From Clostridium algidicarnis DSM 15099 (GTDB lineage: Bacteria > Bacillota > Clostridia > Clostridiales > Clostridiaceae): DNA of 64,000 nt. A model generated the notes under the pieces. The model made no database searches, was not told the origin of the DNA, and saw only the letters and a list, made by a program, of their open reading frames with translations. Made by a program: the position numbers and the translations under genes. Shown one piece after another: positions 1 through 7,916 of the stretch. The DNA lies in the NCBI RefSeq assembly GCF_002934235.1, contig NZ_PTIS01000006.1, positions 1 through 64,000 on the forward strand. The letters run 5' to 3'. The number at the start of each line of letters is the position of its first letter. Position 1 is the stretch's first letter.

Positions 1-64
1 CAGAGGTGTAAGTGCAGTAATGTATTAAGCTGACTGATACTAATAGGTCGAGGGCTTGACCAAA
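1..64 (+). rRNA. 23S ribosomal RNA, 3' end (partial)
   Basis: The first bases match the conserved 3' terminus of bacterial 23S rRNA, including the segment ACTAATAGGTCGAGGGC shortly before the end. Only the last 60 or so nucleotides are present; the gene begins before the window. The exact 3' end is placed by similarity and may be off by a few bases. A 5S gene and two tRNAs follow in the same direction, so this is the tail of an rRNA operon. Confidence 0.9.
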
Positions 65-181
65 TTATTTTAAACCATATGCAGTTTTGAAAGAACAAGT
101 TCTTTCAGATAAAGGAAACTCGCTCAGTGAACTGAGGAGTACGATTCTGTAAGCTAAATCAAAGATTTAGACAGAAATCGC
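65..181 (+). other. 23S-5S spacer with processing stems
   Basis: This transcribed spacer holds three inverted repeats: TGAAAGAAC/GTTCTTTCA (88-107), CTCAG/CTGAG (123-136), and a longer interrupted stem at 142-180. In the last, CGATT pairs with AATCG, CTGT with ACAG and CTAAATC with GATTTAG. The last stem sits directly before 5S and is a plausible RNase processing signal. The pairing is seen in the sequence; the processing role is inferred. Confidence 0.6.
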
Positions 182-298
182 ATCCGGTGATTATGGCTTA
201 GTGGTAACACCCCTTCCCATTCCGAACAGGATGGTTAAGCACTAAAGCGCTGATGGTACTACAAGGGAGGCCTTGTGGGAGAGTAAGTCGTCGCCGGG
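182..298 (+). rRNA. 5S ribosomal RNA
   Basis: A complete 5S gene of about 117 nt. The terminal helix pairs CCGGTGA (184-190) with TCGCCGG (291-297), and the conserved loop segment CATTCCGAACA is present. It lies between the 23S end and tRNA-Phe, the usual order in clostridial rRNA operons. Confidence 0.95.
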
Positions 299-308
299 TG
301 AAAACTTT

Positions 309-384
<76 letters not shown>

Positions 385-390
385 GTTTAT

Positions 391-465
391 GGCGCTATAG
401 CCAAGTGGTAAGGCAAAGGTCTGCAAAACCTTTATTCCCCGGTTCAAATCCGGGTGGCGCCTCCA
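391..465 (+). tRNA. tRNA-Cys (anticodon GCA)
   Basis: A 75-nt cloverleaf with encoded CCA, 6 nt after tRNA-Phe. The acceptor GGCGCTA pairs with TGGCGCC, the anticodon loop is CTGCAAA (GCA), and the T arm contains GGTTCAAATCC. It is the last gene of the rRNA operon before the terminator. Confidence 0.97.
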
Positions 466-469
466 AAAG

Positions 470-506
470 AAAAAAGCTTTAGAATATATTCTAAAGCTTT
501 TTTTCT
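470..506 (+). terminator. Rho-independent terminator of the rRNA operon
   Basis: The arms AAAGCTTTAGAAT and ATTCTAAAGCTTT form a long hairpin with an A tract before it and a T tract after it. It therefore can work in both directions, ending the rrn-tRNA transcript on + and the carboxypeptidase gene on -. Confidence 0.9.
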
Positions 507-538
507 ATTTTTAAATATACTTAATTTGAGATAGTTAA

Positions 539-1453
539 TTAAATTAAGAACTCTTCTATAATTCCTAATTTTTCTTTTTTAACATCAATTTTATATTTTG
601 CACCTATGGGTAATATTAAATTATTATTATCATGGCCACTGCTTATATTAATAACAGTAGGTTTATTAAAAAATAATAAATTATCTTTTAAAACTTGAGT
701 TAAAGAAAATGATCGAGTATTTGAAGTATTACAGTTAGTAAACTTACCTAGAATGAAACCTTTGCAACAATCAAGTTTATTAGAAAGTTTTAATTGAGTT
801 AGCATTCTATCTATTTTATAAGGCTCTTCATTTATTTCTTCAATAAATAGTATTTTATCTTTTGTATCTATTTCATAAGGGGTACCTAGAGTACTACATA
901 TAATAGATAAATTTCCACCAACCAAATACCCTTCTATAGAGTTTGAACCGTAAAAATTTAATTTGTCACTTTTAGGATTACTTATATTAAGAATATCATT
1001 ATTTTTCATAAGAGTATTTACAAAATTTTTTAAATTATATATGTTCATCATATCAGAATTTACCATAGGACCATGATAGGTTATTAGTGAAGACTTTTCA
1101 TATATGGAATTTAAAAGTACAGTAATATCACTAAATCCCATGAAAATCTTAGGGTTTTCTTTTATTATTTCGAAGTTTAAATAGGGCAATATTCTAGATG
1201 ATCCATAGCCTCCTCTAAAACAAATGATAGCTTTAATGGAGGGGTCTTTGAAAGCATCCATTAGATCTCTAGACCTATCTATGTCCTTTCCAGCTAAATA
1301 CCCATACTTATCATACAAGTGAACTGACTTTTTTATATTAAAACCTAAAGAACTAATAATATTAATTTTTTCATCTATAATAGAATTTTCTTCGAAACCT
1401 GCAGGTGCTATCACTGAAATAGTATCCCCAAACTCTAATTTATTAGATAACAT
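539..1453 (-). CDS. LD-carboxypeptidase family protein (peptidase S66)
   Basis: 304 aa serine peptidase of family S66 (LdcA/MccF), which cleaves L,D bonds in peptidoglycan tetrapeptides or inactivates microcin-type peptidyl nucleotides. The conserved RGGYGSSR segment is at residues 80-87, and the catalytic triad is visible as Ser108 in GFSD, Glu205/206 in FIEE and His274 in SSGHDNN. No signal peptide is seen, so it is probably cytoplasmic and acts in wall recycling. The start is the ATG at 1453, preceded on the - strand by GGAGG six bases upstream; an in-frame upstream ATG lacks a binding site. It is transcribed against its neighbours and ends at the shared terminator 470-506. Substrate cannot be decided from sequence. 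Confidence 0.88.
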   Translation of the reverse strand: MLSNKLEFGDTISVIAPAGFEENSIIDEKINIISSLGFNIKKSVHLYDKYGYLAGKDIDRSRDLMDAFKDPSIKAIICFRGGYGSSRILPYLNFEIIKENPKIFMGFSDITVLLNSIYEKSSLITYHGPMVNSDMMNIYNLKNFVNTLMKNNDILNISNPKSDKLNFYGSNSIEGYLVGGNLSIICSTLGTPYEIDTKDKILFIEEINEEPYKIDRMLTQLKLSNKLDCCKGFILGKFTNCNTSNTRSFSLTQVLKDNLLFFNKPTVINISSGHDNNNLILPIGAKYKIDVKKEKLGIIEEFLI

Positions 1454-1773
1454 ATTAAACCTCCAAAGATATTGACTTATTATATAAGTATGCAACAAGT
1501 AAGCTAAATTAGTATTATTTATTGATTATAGTAGAATAAATTAAAAGATTTTTAGTTATAAGTAAAAGGAAAGTATTTATTAAAAAATAAACGTAATATG
1601 ACGATTAACGAAGATATAATGAGGTTATCAAAGTAAAATAACTTTATATCAGTAAAATAGATTAAATTGAACTTTAAAGCGGTAATTATAGGCTTAATCG
1701 GCATAGCTTAAAGCTTAAAACACTAGTATAATCTCTATGTTGTGAGAAATAATAAATCAATCGGGGGCTTAAC

Positions 1774-2280
1774 ATGAAAATAATGTATAAAGAAGTTGTA
1801 ACTAGAAGGAAGACACCTTTTATTGCAGCTATGTTATTAGGATTAGTTATAATGATAGTTATATCAAATATTGTAGAACAAATTAAAATTTCTAATTATG
1901 AAATTGGATTTATAACAAATCCAGTGCTTTTTGTAATAACAGCCATGGTTATTATTTTAGAATTAATAAAGTGTAGGGTTAAATATAAGTATTCAATAAT
2001 AGCAAATCAGCTTATTATACATAGACTTAAAAATAACAACCAAAGTGTGGTGGAAAATGTAAAGATTGAAGATATAGTTTTTATAGGTAAAACAAAAGAT
2101 ATAAAAGGTTGCATAAATAAAAATATAAAAAAAACATTGAATTCTATATCAGCAAAAAGATATGTATGTTCAATGTCCATGTTTAATCAATACTGTTGTA
2201 TATATAAACATGGAGATAAATATAAAAGATTTTATTTTGAACCAAGTATGGAGTTTTTAAATAAGATAAAGGTTAATTAA
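1774..2280 (+). CDS. Hypothetical two-TM membrane protein
   Basis: 168 aa, not recognised as a named family. Two hydrophobic segments (about residues 17-33 and 49-66) suggest a membrane anchor with both ends in the cytoplasm. The region after TM2 (about 70-110) alternates hydrophobic and polar residues in a way that resembles bacterial PH-like domains (Y-S-I..N.LIIHRL ... V.IEDIVFIGK); that is only an inference. The C-terminal third is Lys-rich. A -10 box TATAAT at 1727-1732 with a weak -35 lies upstream, and GGGGG precedes the ATG. A strong terminator follows, so it is a single-gene unit. Confidence 0.7.
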   Translation: MKIMYKEVVTRRKTPFIAAMLLGLVIMIVISNIVEQIKISNYEIGFITNPVLFVITAMVIILELIKCRVKYKYSIIANQLIIHRLKNNNQSVVENVKIEDIVFIGKTKDIKGCINKNIKKTLNSISAKRYVCSMSMFNQYCCIYKHGDKYKRFYFEPSMEFLNKIKVN

Positions 2281-2338
2281 AGAGTAATATAGATGTTTAA
2301 CAATTAAAAACTATTTAATATAAATATAGTATAACTTA

Positions 2339-2380
2339 AAAAGAAGCATAAAGATTAATATTAATCTTTATGCTTCTTTT
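2339..2380 (+). terminator. Terminator after the two-TM protein gene
   Basis: A perfect 42-nt palindrome. Its outer arms AAAGAAGCATAAAG and CTTTATGCTTCTTT run out into a T tract on the + strand and an A tract before. It separates the hypothetical gene from the gin transcription unit. Confidence 0.85.
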
Positions 2381-2541
2381 AATATATAAAGCTATTTGCA
2401 TAGTAAGGACAATATAACTAATAGCCATGTTTAATAATTTTTTTTATAGTAATTTAAACTTATTTTACAATACGAGTATTATAAGGTTAATAAAAAAGTA
2501 TAGGATAAAAGCAATGTAATAGTAGAAGAATGATATTATTT

Positions 2542-2570
2542 GTATACAAATAAATAAAGTGGACAAAATA
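2542..2570 (+). promoter_or_regulatory. Candidate SigF/SigG promoter of gin
   Basis: GTATA at 2542-2546 is followed after 14 nt by GGACAAAATA at 2561-2570. The second box fits the forespore-sigma -10 pattern GGnnAnAnTA at every fixed position, and the first fits the SigF -35 pattern. Transcription would start near 2578, about 105 nt before gin. In Bacillus subtilis gin (csfB) is a SigF-dependent gene, which agrees. The assignment is by pattern only. Confidence 0.5.
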
Positions 2571-2642
2571 AAATCTAGTGGTAGTTTGAATACAATGTAG
2601 TATATGAGCAATAATTAATTTAACATATATTAATACCTAGAA

Positions 2643-2685
2643 GGAGGTGGCAATCATTCTAAAAGATTTAGAATGATGTATAATG
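2643..2685 (+). promoter_or_regulatory. gin ribosome binding site with hairpin spacer
   Basis: GGAGG at 2643-2647 is 35 nt from the ATG at 2683, too far for normal initiation. The spacer contains a perfect 11-bp stem, ATCATTCTAAA (2653-2663) with TTTAGAATGAT (2667-2677), loop AGA. Folding it leaves 10 nt (TGGCA plus GTATA) between the Shine-Dalgarno core and ATG, a standard distance. This supports the ATG start and suggests structure-dependent translation. Confidence 0.65.
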
Positions 2686-2895
2686 GCTAGAGGAATATGT
2701 ATCCTATGTAGAAAATCTATAAATAATGGTATAATGATAAACGGAAAGTATATATGCAAAAGCTGTGAAGAAAAGTTAATAAGCTGCAACGTAGACACTG
2801 ATTTTTATGAGTACTACAAACAATGTATAAAAAGAAGCTTAGCAAAATATGTGGTAAGAAATAATTATTTTAATATAGAACAATATAGAAATTAA
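2683..2895 (+). CDS. gin: Anti-sigma factor Gin (CsfB family)
   Basis: 70 aa. Gin binds zinc and inhibits SigG (and late mother-cell SigE in Bacillus), keeping forespore gene expression correctly timed. The zinc motif is visible as Cys6-x2-Cys9 and Cys25-x2-Cys28, with the family's GIMINGKYIC segment between them and a D-x-x-Y-E-Y-Y helix after. Position supports the call: in B. subtilis csfB begins the same cluster that leads to yaaO, darA, holB and ricT. It has its own candidate forespore promoter and an unusual hairpin-bridged ribosome binding site. Gin presence indicates a spore former. Confidence 0.88.
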   Translation: MARGICILCRKSINNGIMINGKYICKSCEEKLISCNVDTDFYEYYKQCIKRSLAKYVVRNNYFNIEQYRN

Positions 2896-2931
2896 TATAG
2901 ATTACATGTTTGTTTTAAGGAGAGGTTAACT

Positions 2932-4362
2932 ATGAGTGATATCCCTATGATGAGTGCACTTTTAAAGTATAATAAAGAAAGTAATTCTTTATTCTGCATA
3001 CCCGGTCATAAAGGAGGAAAAGGTTTTAAAAGAAAAGTACAAAAGAAAAATATAGAAAGCTTAATTTTAAGATCAGATTTAACTGAAGTAGAAGGATTGG
3101 ATAACTTACATAATCCAAAGGGAGCTATAAAGGAAGCAGAAGAACTTCTAGCTCAATATTATAATAGCACAAAGTCATATTTTTTGGTAAATGGCAGTAC
3201 TAGTGGAAATATGGCTATGATATTTTCTTCATTAGAAGAAGGTGATAAGATATTAGTAGAGAGAAACTGTCATAAATCAATATTTAACGCTATAATTATG
3301 AGAAAGTTAAATCCTATATATTTAGTAAATCAGCTAGATAAAGAATTTAATGCTCCATTAGGAATTGATATTAGCAATCTTAAAGAGATTATAAAAGAAC
3401 ATAAGGATATTAAGGCTATAATAGTAACATACCCAAATTACTATGGAGTATGTTGTAATTTAGAATACATAGTAAAAGTCTGTAAAGAGAATGATATAAA
3501 AGTTTTAGTTGATGCGGCTCATGGAGCACACTTTGGATCACACCCAATGTTACCTGAAAATCCTCTTAAATTAGGAGTTGATATGGCTGTAATGAGTGCA
3601 CATAAAACACTACCTAGTTTAACACAATCTGCATATTTGCATGTTAATGATGAAAGTCTTATAGAAAGAGTAGATTTTTATGTTAGTGCATTTTTAAGTA
3701 CAAGCCCCTCCTATATGTTAATGCTTAGTATGGATTATGCAAGATGGTACCTTAAAGAGGAAGGTAATAAATCCTATGAAGAATTATTCAGTAGAATAGA
3801 ATTATTTAAAAAGGATTTAAGTAATCTAAAGTTTTTAAGAGTATTAGATAGAAAACAATTAATAAACTCTAATAGTACAGATATAGATGAAAGTAGAATT
3901 GTAATTAATTTAAAAGAGGGATTAAGTACATCTATGGTAGAACAGTATTTAAGAAAAAATAAGATTCAAGTAGAAATGATAGATGCATCTAATTTGATTT
4001 TAATACCTTCGCCTTTTAATAGTAAAGAAGATTTCAAGAAACTTTATATAGCACTTAAAGATTTAGATATTAAAACTGTGGAAGGTAAACAACTAAAAAT
4101 CATAGATTTACCTATACCAAAACAATTTATGATGCCCTTTGAAGCTTTTAAAAAAGCAAAGCATAAGGTTTTATTAAGAGATGCTATTGGTGAAATATCA
4201 GCAGTAAATATATGCCCATATCCACCAGGAGTACCGATAATTGTTATGGGTGAACTTATAGAAGAGAATACTGTTGAAATGATAGAATACTATTTATCGA
4301 ATAATATAGATATAATTGGCGTTAAAGAAGGTAAGATTGATATAATAACAAAAGAGTATTAA
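2932..4362 (+). CDS. Orn/Lys/Arg decarboxylase family protein (YaaO-like)
   Basis: 476 aa, PLP-dependent fold-type I decarboxylase. The N-terminal PGHKGG signature, the PLP-contacting DAAHGAHFG (Asp194, His197) and the Schiff-base lysine in SAHKT (Lys225) are all present, and the C-terminal domain has the family PYPPGVP motif. The family removes the alpha-carboxyl group of ornithine, lysine or arginine, feeding polyamine synthesis or acid resistance; substrate is not readable here. It follows gin by 36 nt with its own GGAGAGG site, as yaaO follows the csfB region in Bacillus. Cytosolic. Confidence 0.88.
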   Translation: MSDIPMMSALLKYNKESNSLFCIPGHKGGKGFKRKVQKKNIESLILRSDLTEVEGLDNLHNPKGAIKEAEELLAQYYNSTKSYFLVNGSTSGNMAMIFSSLEEGDKILVERNCHKSIFNAIIMRKLNPIYLVNQLDKEFNAPLGIDISNLKEIIKEHKDIKAIIVTYPNYYGVCCNLEYIVKVCKENDIKVLVDAAHGAHFGSHPMLPENPLKLGVDMAVMSAHKTLPSLTQSAYLHVNDESLIERVDFYVSAFLSTSPSYMLMLSMDYARWYLKEEGNKSYEELFSRIELFKKDLSNLKFLRVLDRKQLINSNSTDIDESRIVINLKEGLSTSMVEQYLRKNKIQVEMIDASNLILIPSPFNSKEDFKKLYIALKDLDIKTVEGKQLKIIDLPIPKQFMMPFEAFKKAKHKVLLRDAIGEISAVNICPYPPGVPIIVMGELIEENTVEMIEYYLSNNIDIIGVKEGKIDIITKEY

Positions 4363-4422
4363 TAGAATATAAATTAGATTAAGTTTATTCTATCACTATA
4401 TTTATTGGGAATGAGGAAGTCT

Positions 4423-5031
4423 ATGGGAAAGATATTTTGTTTAATGGGAAAAAGCAGTTCAGGGAAAGATACTATATTTAAAAAATTAAAAGAAGATGAT
4501 GACTTAAAATTAAAACCTATCATAACCTACACTACAAGACCTAAAAGAGTTAGTGAAACTAATGGTGTAGAGTATTATTTTATTAATGAGGATATATTAG
4601 AAAGTTATAAAATAAAAGGTAAAGTAATAGAACAAAGAATGTATAATACAGTTAATGGAGATTGGTGCTATGCTACTTTAGATGATGGACAAATTGACCT
4701 AAATAAGGATGATTATATATTAATAGTTACATTAGAAGCCTATAAAGACCTTAAAGCTTATTTCGGTGAGAACCATGTATTTCCACTTTATGTTATGTTA
4801 GATGATGGAATAAGATTGGAAAGAGCTTTGAAAAGAGAAAGAGAACAAAAAGATCCTAATTATGATGAGATATGTAGAAGGTTTTTAGCGGACAATATTG
4901 ATTTTAGTATTGATAAATTAGAAGAGTGTGGGGTTAATAAATATTATAGAAATGATGATTTAAAAGAGTGCATTTGTAAAATTAAGTATGATATACTTAA
5001 TGTAAAAATTCATACTAATAAACTATTATGA
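4423..5031 (+). CDS. Guanylate kinase family nucleoside monophosphate kinase
   Basis: 202 aa. The P-loop is GKSSSGKDT (residues 9-17), followed by the guanylate-kinase segment with TTRP and GVEYYF, which in true Gmk binds GMP. It sits where Bacillus has tmk, between yaaO and darA, but its motifs are those of Gmk, not thymidylate kinase. Aspartate follows the P-loop lysine where Ser/Thr or Gly is commoner. A general Gmk is probably encoded elsewhere, so this may be a paralogue with another role. The ATG at 4423 has GAGGA five bases upstream; earlier in-frame TTG/ATG codons overlap that site. Confidence 0.78.
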   Translation: MGKIFCLMGKSSSGKDTIFKKLKEDDDLKLKPIITYTTRPKRVSETNGVEYYFINEDILESYKIKGKVIEQRMYNTVNGDWCYATLDDGQIDLNKDDYILIVTLEAYKDLKAYFGENHVFPLYVMLDDGIRLERALKREREQKDPNYDEICRRFLADNIDFSIDKLEECGVNKYYRNDDLKECICKIKYDILNVKIHTNKLL

Positions 5032-5095
5032 AATGTAAAGTTGTGATAATATATAGGTACAAACTAAAATTAAAATTATAGTGAATTATGCTTAA

Positions 5096-5461
<366 letters not shown>

Positions 5462-5477
5462 CTGGAGGAGACTTTAA

Positions 5478-6410
5478 ATGAAAAAAGTTATAGGGCATGA
5501 GAAGATTATAGCTAGTTTAGATAATTCTATAAAAAATCAAACGCTTTCTCATGCTTATCTCCTTATAGGGGAAGATGGAATAGGAAAAAGTGTTATTGCG
5601 AGTAACCTAGCGATTAAGATTTTAGGAAAAGAAGAAGAAAAAGAGTATGCGGATATAATTCATTATAGGAATATTAAAAAGGGTATGGGTGTAAATGAAA
5701 TCAGAGAGCTAATAGAAGAGATTAATAAAAAGCCCTTTGAGGGAGAAAAGAAAGTAATTATAATATATAAAACTGAAAAAATGACACAACAAGCCCAAAA
5801 TGCATTTTTAAAAACTATAGAAGAACCACCTAAGGGTGTTCATATAATATTACTTTGTGAAAATTCAGAAGCTATTTTAGATACAATGAAATCTAGATGC
5901 CAAATACATAAGTTAAATATGCTTACAGAAGAAGAAATAAGGCAGTATATAAATGAAAATTATAAAATGCTAAAAGAAGAAGAGATAAAGGTTATAGTAT
6001 CTTTTAGTGGAGGAATACCTGGAAGAATAGATAAATATTTAAATGATGATAGTTTTAACAATATGCGAGATTTAGGGTTTAATATATTAAAAGATAGTAA
6101 TTGTAAAGACATGGAATATGTGGTAAAGTATGAATTAGAGATATTAAAGTTTAAAGATAAATATGAAGACTTATTTACTATAATGCTTTCCTTTATAAGA
6201 GATATAATGGTTTACAAAGAAACAGGAAATGAAGATATTGTAATAAATAAGGATAAGATAGAAAGCGTAAGCTATATGTCAAGAGAAGTGTCTTTTACAA
6301 AGTTAAATAGATTAGTAAATGTAATAAATGATACTAAGTACAGTTTAGATAGGAATGCTAACGCTGCAATGACATTAGATGTTATGCTGCTTAATATATT
6401 GGAGGTTTAA
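5478..6410 (+). CDS. holB: DNA polymerase III delta' subunit
   Basis: 310 aa AAA+ clamp-loader subunit. It has an intact P-loop GEDGIGKS (31-38), the EEPPKGVH segment and the SRC motif in KSRCQ, which in clamp loaders carries the arginine finger. The usual four-cysteine zinc module between the P-loop and Walker B is missing, making the protein somewhat short. Start has TGGAGGAG nine bases upstream, 16 nt after darA. Its last codons contain the ribosome binding site of ricT. It works with tau and delta to load the sliding clamp. Confidence 0.88.
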   Translation: MKKVIGHEKIIASLDNSIKNQTLSHAYLLIGEDGIGKSVIASNLAIKILGKEEEKEYADIIHYRNIKKGMGVNEIRELIEEINKKPFEGEKKVIIIYKTEKMTQQAQNAFLKTIEEPPKGVHIILLCENSEAILDTMKSRCQIHKLNMLTEEEIRQYINENYKMLKEEEIKVIVSFSGGIPGRIDKYLNDDSFNNMRDLGFNILKDSNCKDMEYVVKYELEILKFKDKYEDLFTIMLSFIRDIMVYKETGNEDIVINKDKIESVSYMSREVSFTKLNRLVNVINDTKYSLDRNANAAMTLDVMLLNILEV

Positions 6411-6411
6411 T

Positions 6412-7317
6412 ATGATAAAGGTAGTGGGAGTGAGATTTAAAAAGGCAGGGAAAATTTATTATTTTGACCCTATGGATATGAAGATAGATAAAGATAAGAA
6501 TGTAATAGTAGAAACTGCAAGAGGAATAGAATTCGGACAGTGTGTTATAGGGTGTAAAGAAGTAAATGAAGATGAAATTGTAGCTCCCTTAAAGACAGTT
6601 CTTAGGATAGCAACACTTGAAGATACAAAAAAACATCTGGAGAACAAAGCTAAAGAGAAGTACGCATTTGAAGTATGTACAAAAAAGATAAGTGACCATA
6701 ACTTAGTTATGAAACTTATAGATGTAGAATATACCTTTGATAATAATAAGGTTATATTTTATTTTACTGCAGAAGGAAGAGTAGACTTTAGAGAACTAGT
6801 AAAAGATCTTGCCACTATTTTTAAAACTAGAATTGAGCTAAGACAGATAGGTGTGCGAGATGAAGCAAAAATGATAGGTGGACTTGGACCTTGTGGAAGA
6901 CCTATGTGTTGTTCTTCATTTTTAGGAGACTTTGCTTCAGTTTCTATAAAAATGGCAAAGGAACAAAATCTTTCTCTTAATCCCACTAAAATATCGGGCA
7001 TTTGTGGGAGACTTATGTGTTGCTTAAATTATGAGCAAGAGACTTATGAAAATACAAGGAAGAGATTACCTAAGATTGGGTCCATGGTAAAAACTGAAAT
7101 AGGGAAGGGGGAAGTAGTAGGAAATAGTGTGGTAAAGGAATTAGTAAAAGTAAAACTTAAATCTAATGATGAGGAATTTTTAAGAGAATTCAATATAAGC
7201 GAAGTATCTCTAATATCTGGCTCTTACGAAGGCACTGTAAGCGAAAGTGAAATCAAAATTGAAACTATAGACCATCCTGATAAAAAATTGATTAAAGATT
7301 TATTCAAAATTGATTAA
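6412..7317 (+). CDS. ricT: PSP1 domain protein RicT (YaaT)
   Basis: 301 aa. RicT belongs to the RicA/F/T complex that binds Fe-S clusters and helps RNase Y mature mRNAs; it is also needed for sporulation and competence in Bacillus. The PSP1 domain covers about 60-150, and two cysteine clusters typical of the family follow: Cys161 with Cys166-Cys167, and Cys198 with Cys203-Cys204. The ATG at 6412 uses the GGAGG inside the end of holB, and the two genes are separated by one base. Partners RicA/RicF are not in this window. Confidence 0.9.
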   Translation: MIKVVGVRFKKAGKIYYFDPMDMKIDKDKNVIVETARGIEFGQCVIGCKEVNEDEIVAPLKTVLRIATLEDTKKHLENKAKEKYAFEVCTKKISDHNLVMKLIDVEYTFDNNKVIFYFTAEGRVDFRELVKDLATIFKTRIELRQIGVRDEAKMIGGLGPCGRPMCCSSFLGDFASVSIKMAKEQNLSLNPTKISGICGRLMCCLNYEQETYENTRKRLPKIGSMVKTEIGKGEVVGNSVVKELVKVKLKSNDEEFLREFNISEVSLISGSYEGTVSESEIKIETIDHPDKKLIKDLFKID

Positions 7318-7333
7318 AAGGGAGGAAATTTAT

Positions 7334-7540
7334 ATGAACATTAGTTTAAAGGTTTCTAACATGAACACAAATTCAGATGTAAGCAAGATTAAAGAGGCTA
7401 TGGGTGAAAATGATGGTGTAGTAGCTTGTGAAATACTACAAGATAAGGATGAAATACAAATAGTATATGATGAGCAATTAGTAACAGTTGAAAAAATTAT
7501 ATCATCAATTGAAGATAAGGGATATACTGTATCACAATAA
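7334..7540 (+). CDS. HMA-fold protein lacking the CxxC metal site
   Basis: 68 aa, the size of a copper-chaperone-type heavy-metal-associated domain, with the expected beta-alpha-beta-beta-alpha-beta pattern: MNISLKVSNM, helix SDVSKIKEAM, VACEILQDKDEIQIVYD, helix VEKIISSIEDKG. The metal loop that should read GMxCxxC is NMNTNSD (residues 9-15), so the cysteines are gone; the only Cys is in strand 2. It therefore is unlikely to bind copper in the normal way. The ATG at 7334 follows GGGAGG by a normal spacer; the gene follows ricT by 16 nt and probably shares its transcript. Function unknown. Confidence 0.75.
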   Translation: MNISLKVSNMNTNSDVSKIKEAMGENDGVVACEILQDKDEIQIVYDEQLVTVEKIISSIEDKGYTVSQ

Positions 7541-7692
7541 TAAAATTATTATTAAAACAGGATATATTACTAAAATCAGCAATCGTTAAATTTATATTAA
7601 ACACAATAAAAAACATCTTTTAAATTTAAATGAAACATGTTAGAATGTAGTTGGACAATAAGCTTGTCTAAAATTCTTAGGAGGTGTTTTAT

Positions 7693-7863
7693 ATGGCGTA
7701 CAAAATTGAAGAATCATGTATAAGTTGTGGAGCTTGTGCTCCAGAGTGCCCAGTAAACGCTATAACTCAAGGAGATACTATATACGTTATAGATGCGGAT
7801 ACTTGTATTGACTGCGGAAGTTGTGCAAGTGTTTGCCCAGTAGGTGCACCAGTTCAACAATAA
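7693..7863 (+). CDS. 2[4Fe-4S] ferredoxin, clostridial type
   Basis: 56 aa electron carrier with two CxxCxxCxxxCP clusters: Cys9, 12, 15, 19 and Cys38, 41, 44, 48. This is the classic low-potential ferredoxin of anaerobes, accepting electrons from pyruvate:ferredoxin oxidoreductase or hydrogenase. The ATG follows TAGGAGGTG. A short inverted repeat (GACAA/TTGTC) lies about 35 nt before the start. A strong terminator lies 10 nt after the stop, so it is probably monocistronic. Its presence supports an anaerobic lifestyle. Confidence 0.95.
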   Translation: MAYKIEESCISCGACAPECPVNAITQGDTIYVIDADTCIDCGSCASVCPVGAPVQQ

Positions 7864-7872
7864 TTTTGAGCG

Positions 7873-7914
7873 AAAAAAAGATCGTCTTAAGGCGATCTTT
7901 TTTTATTTATATAA
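7873..7914 (+). terminator. Bidirectional terminator after ferredoxin
   Basis: AAAAAAAGATCGTC pairs across the loop TTAA with GGCGATCTTTTTTT (one T-G pair). It has an A tract on one side and a T tract on the other, so it serves the ferredoxin gene and the convergent - strand gene. Confidence 0.92.
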
Positions 7915-7916
7915 AC

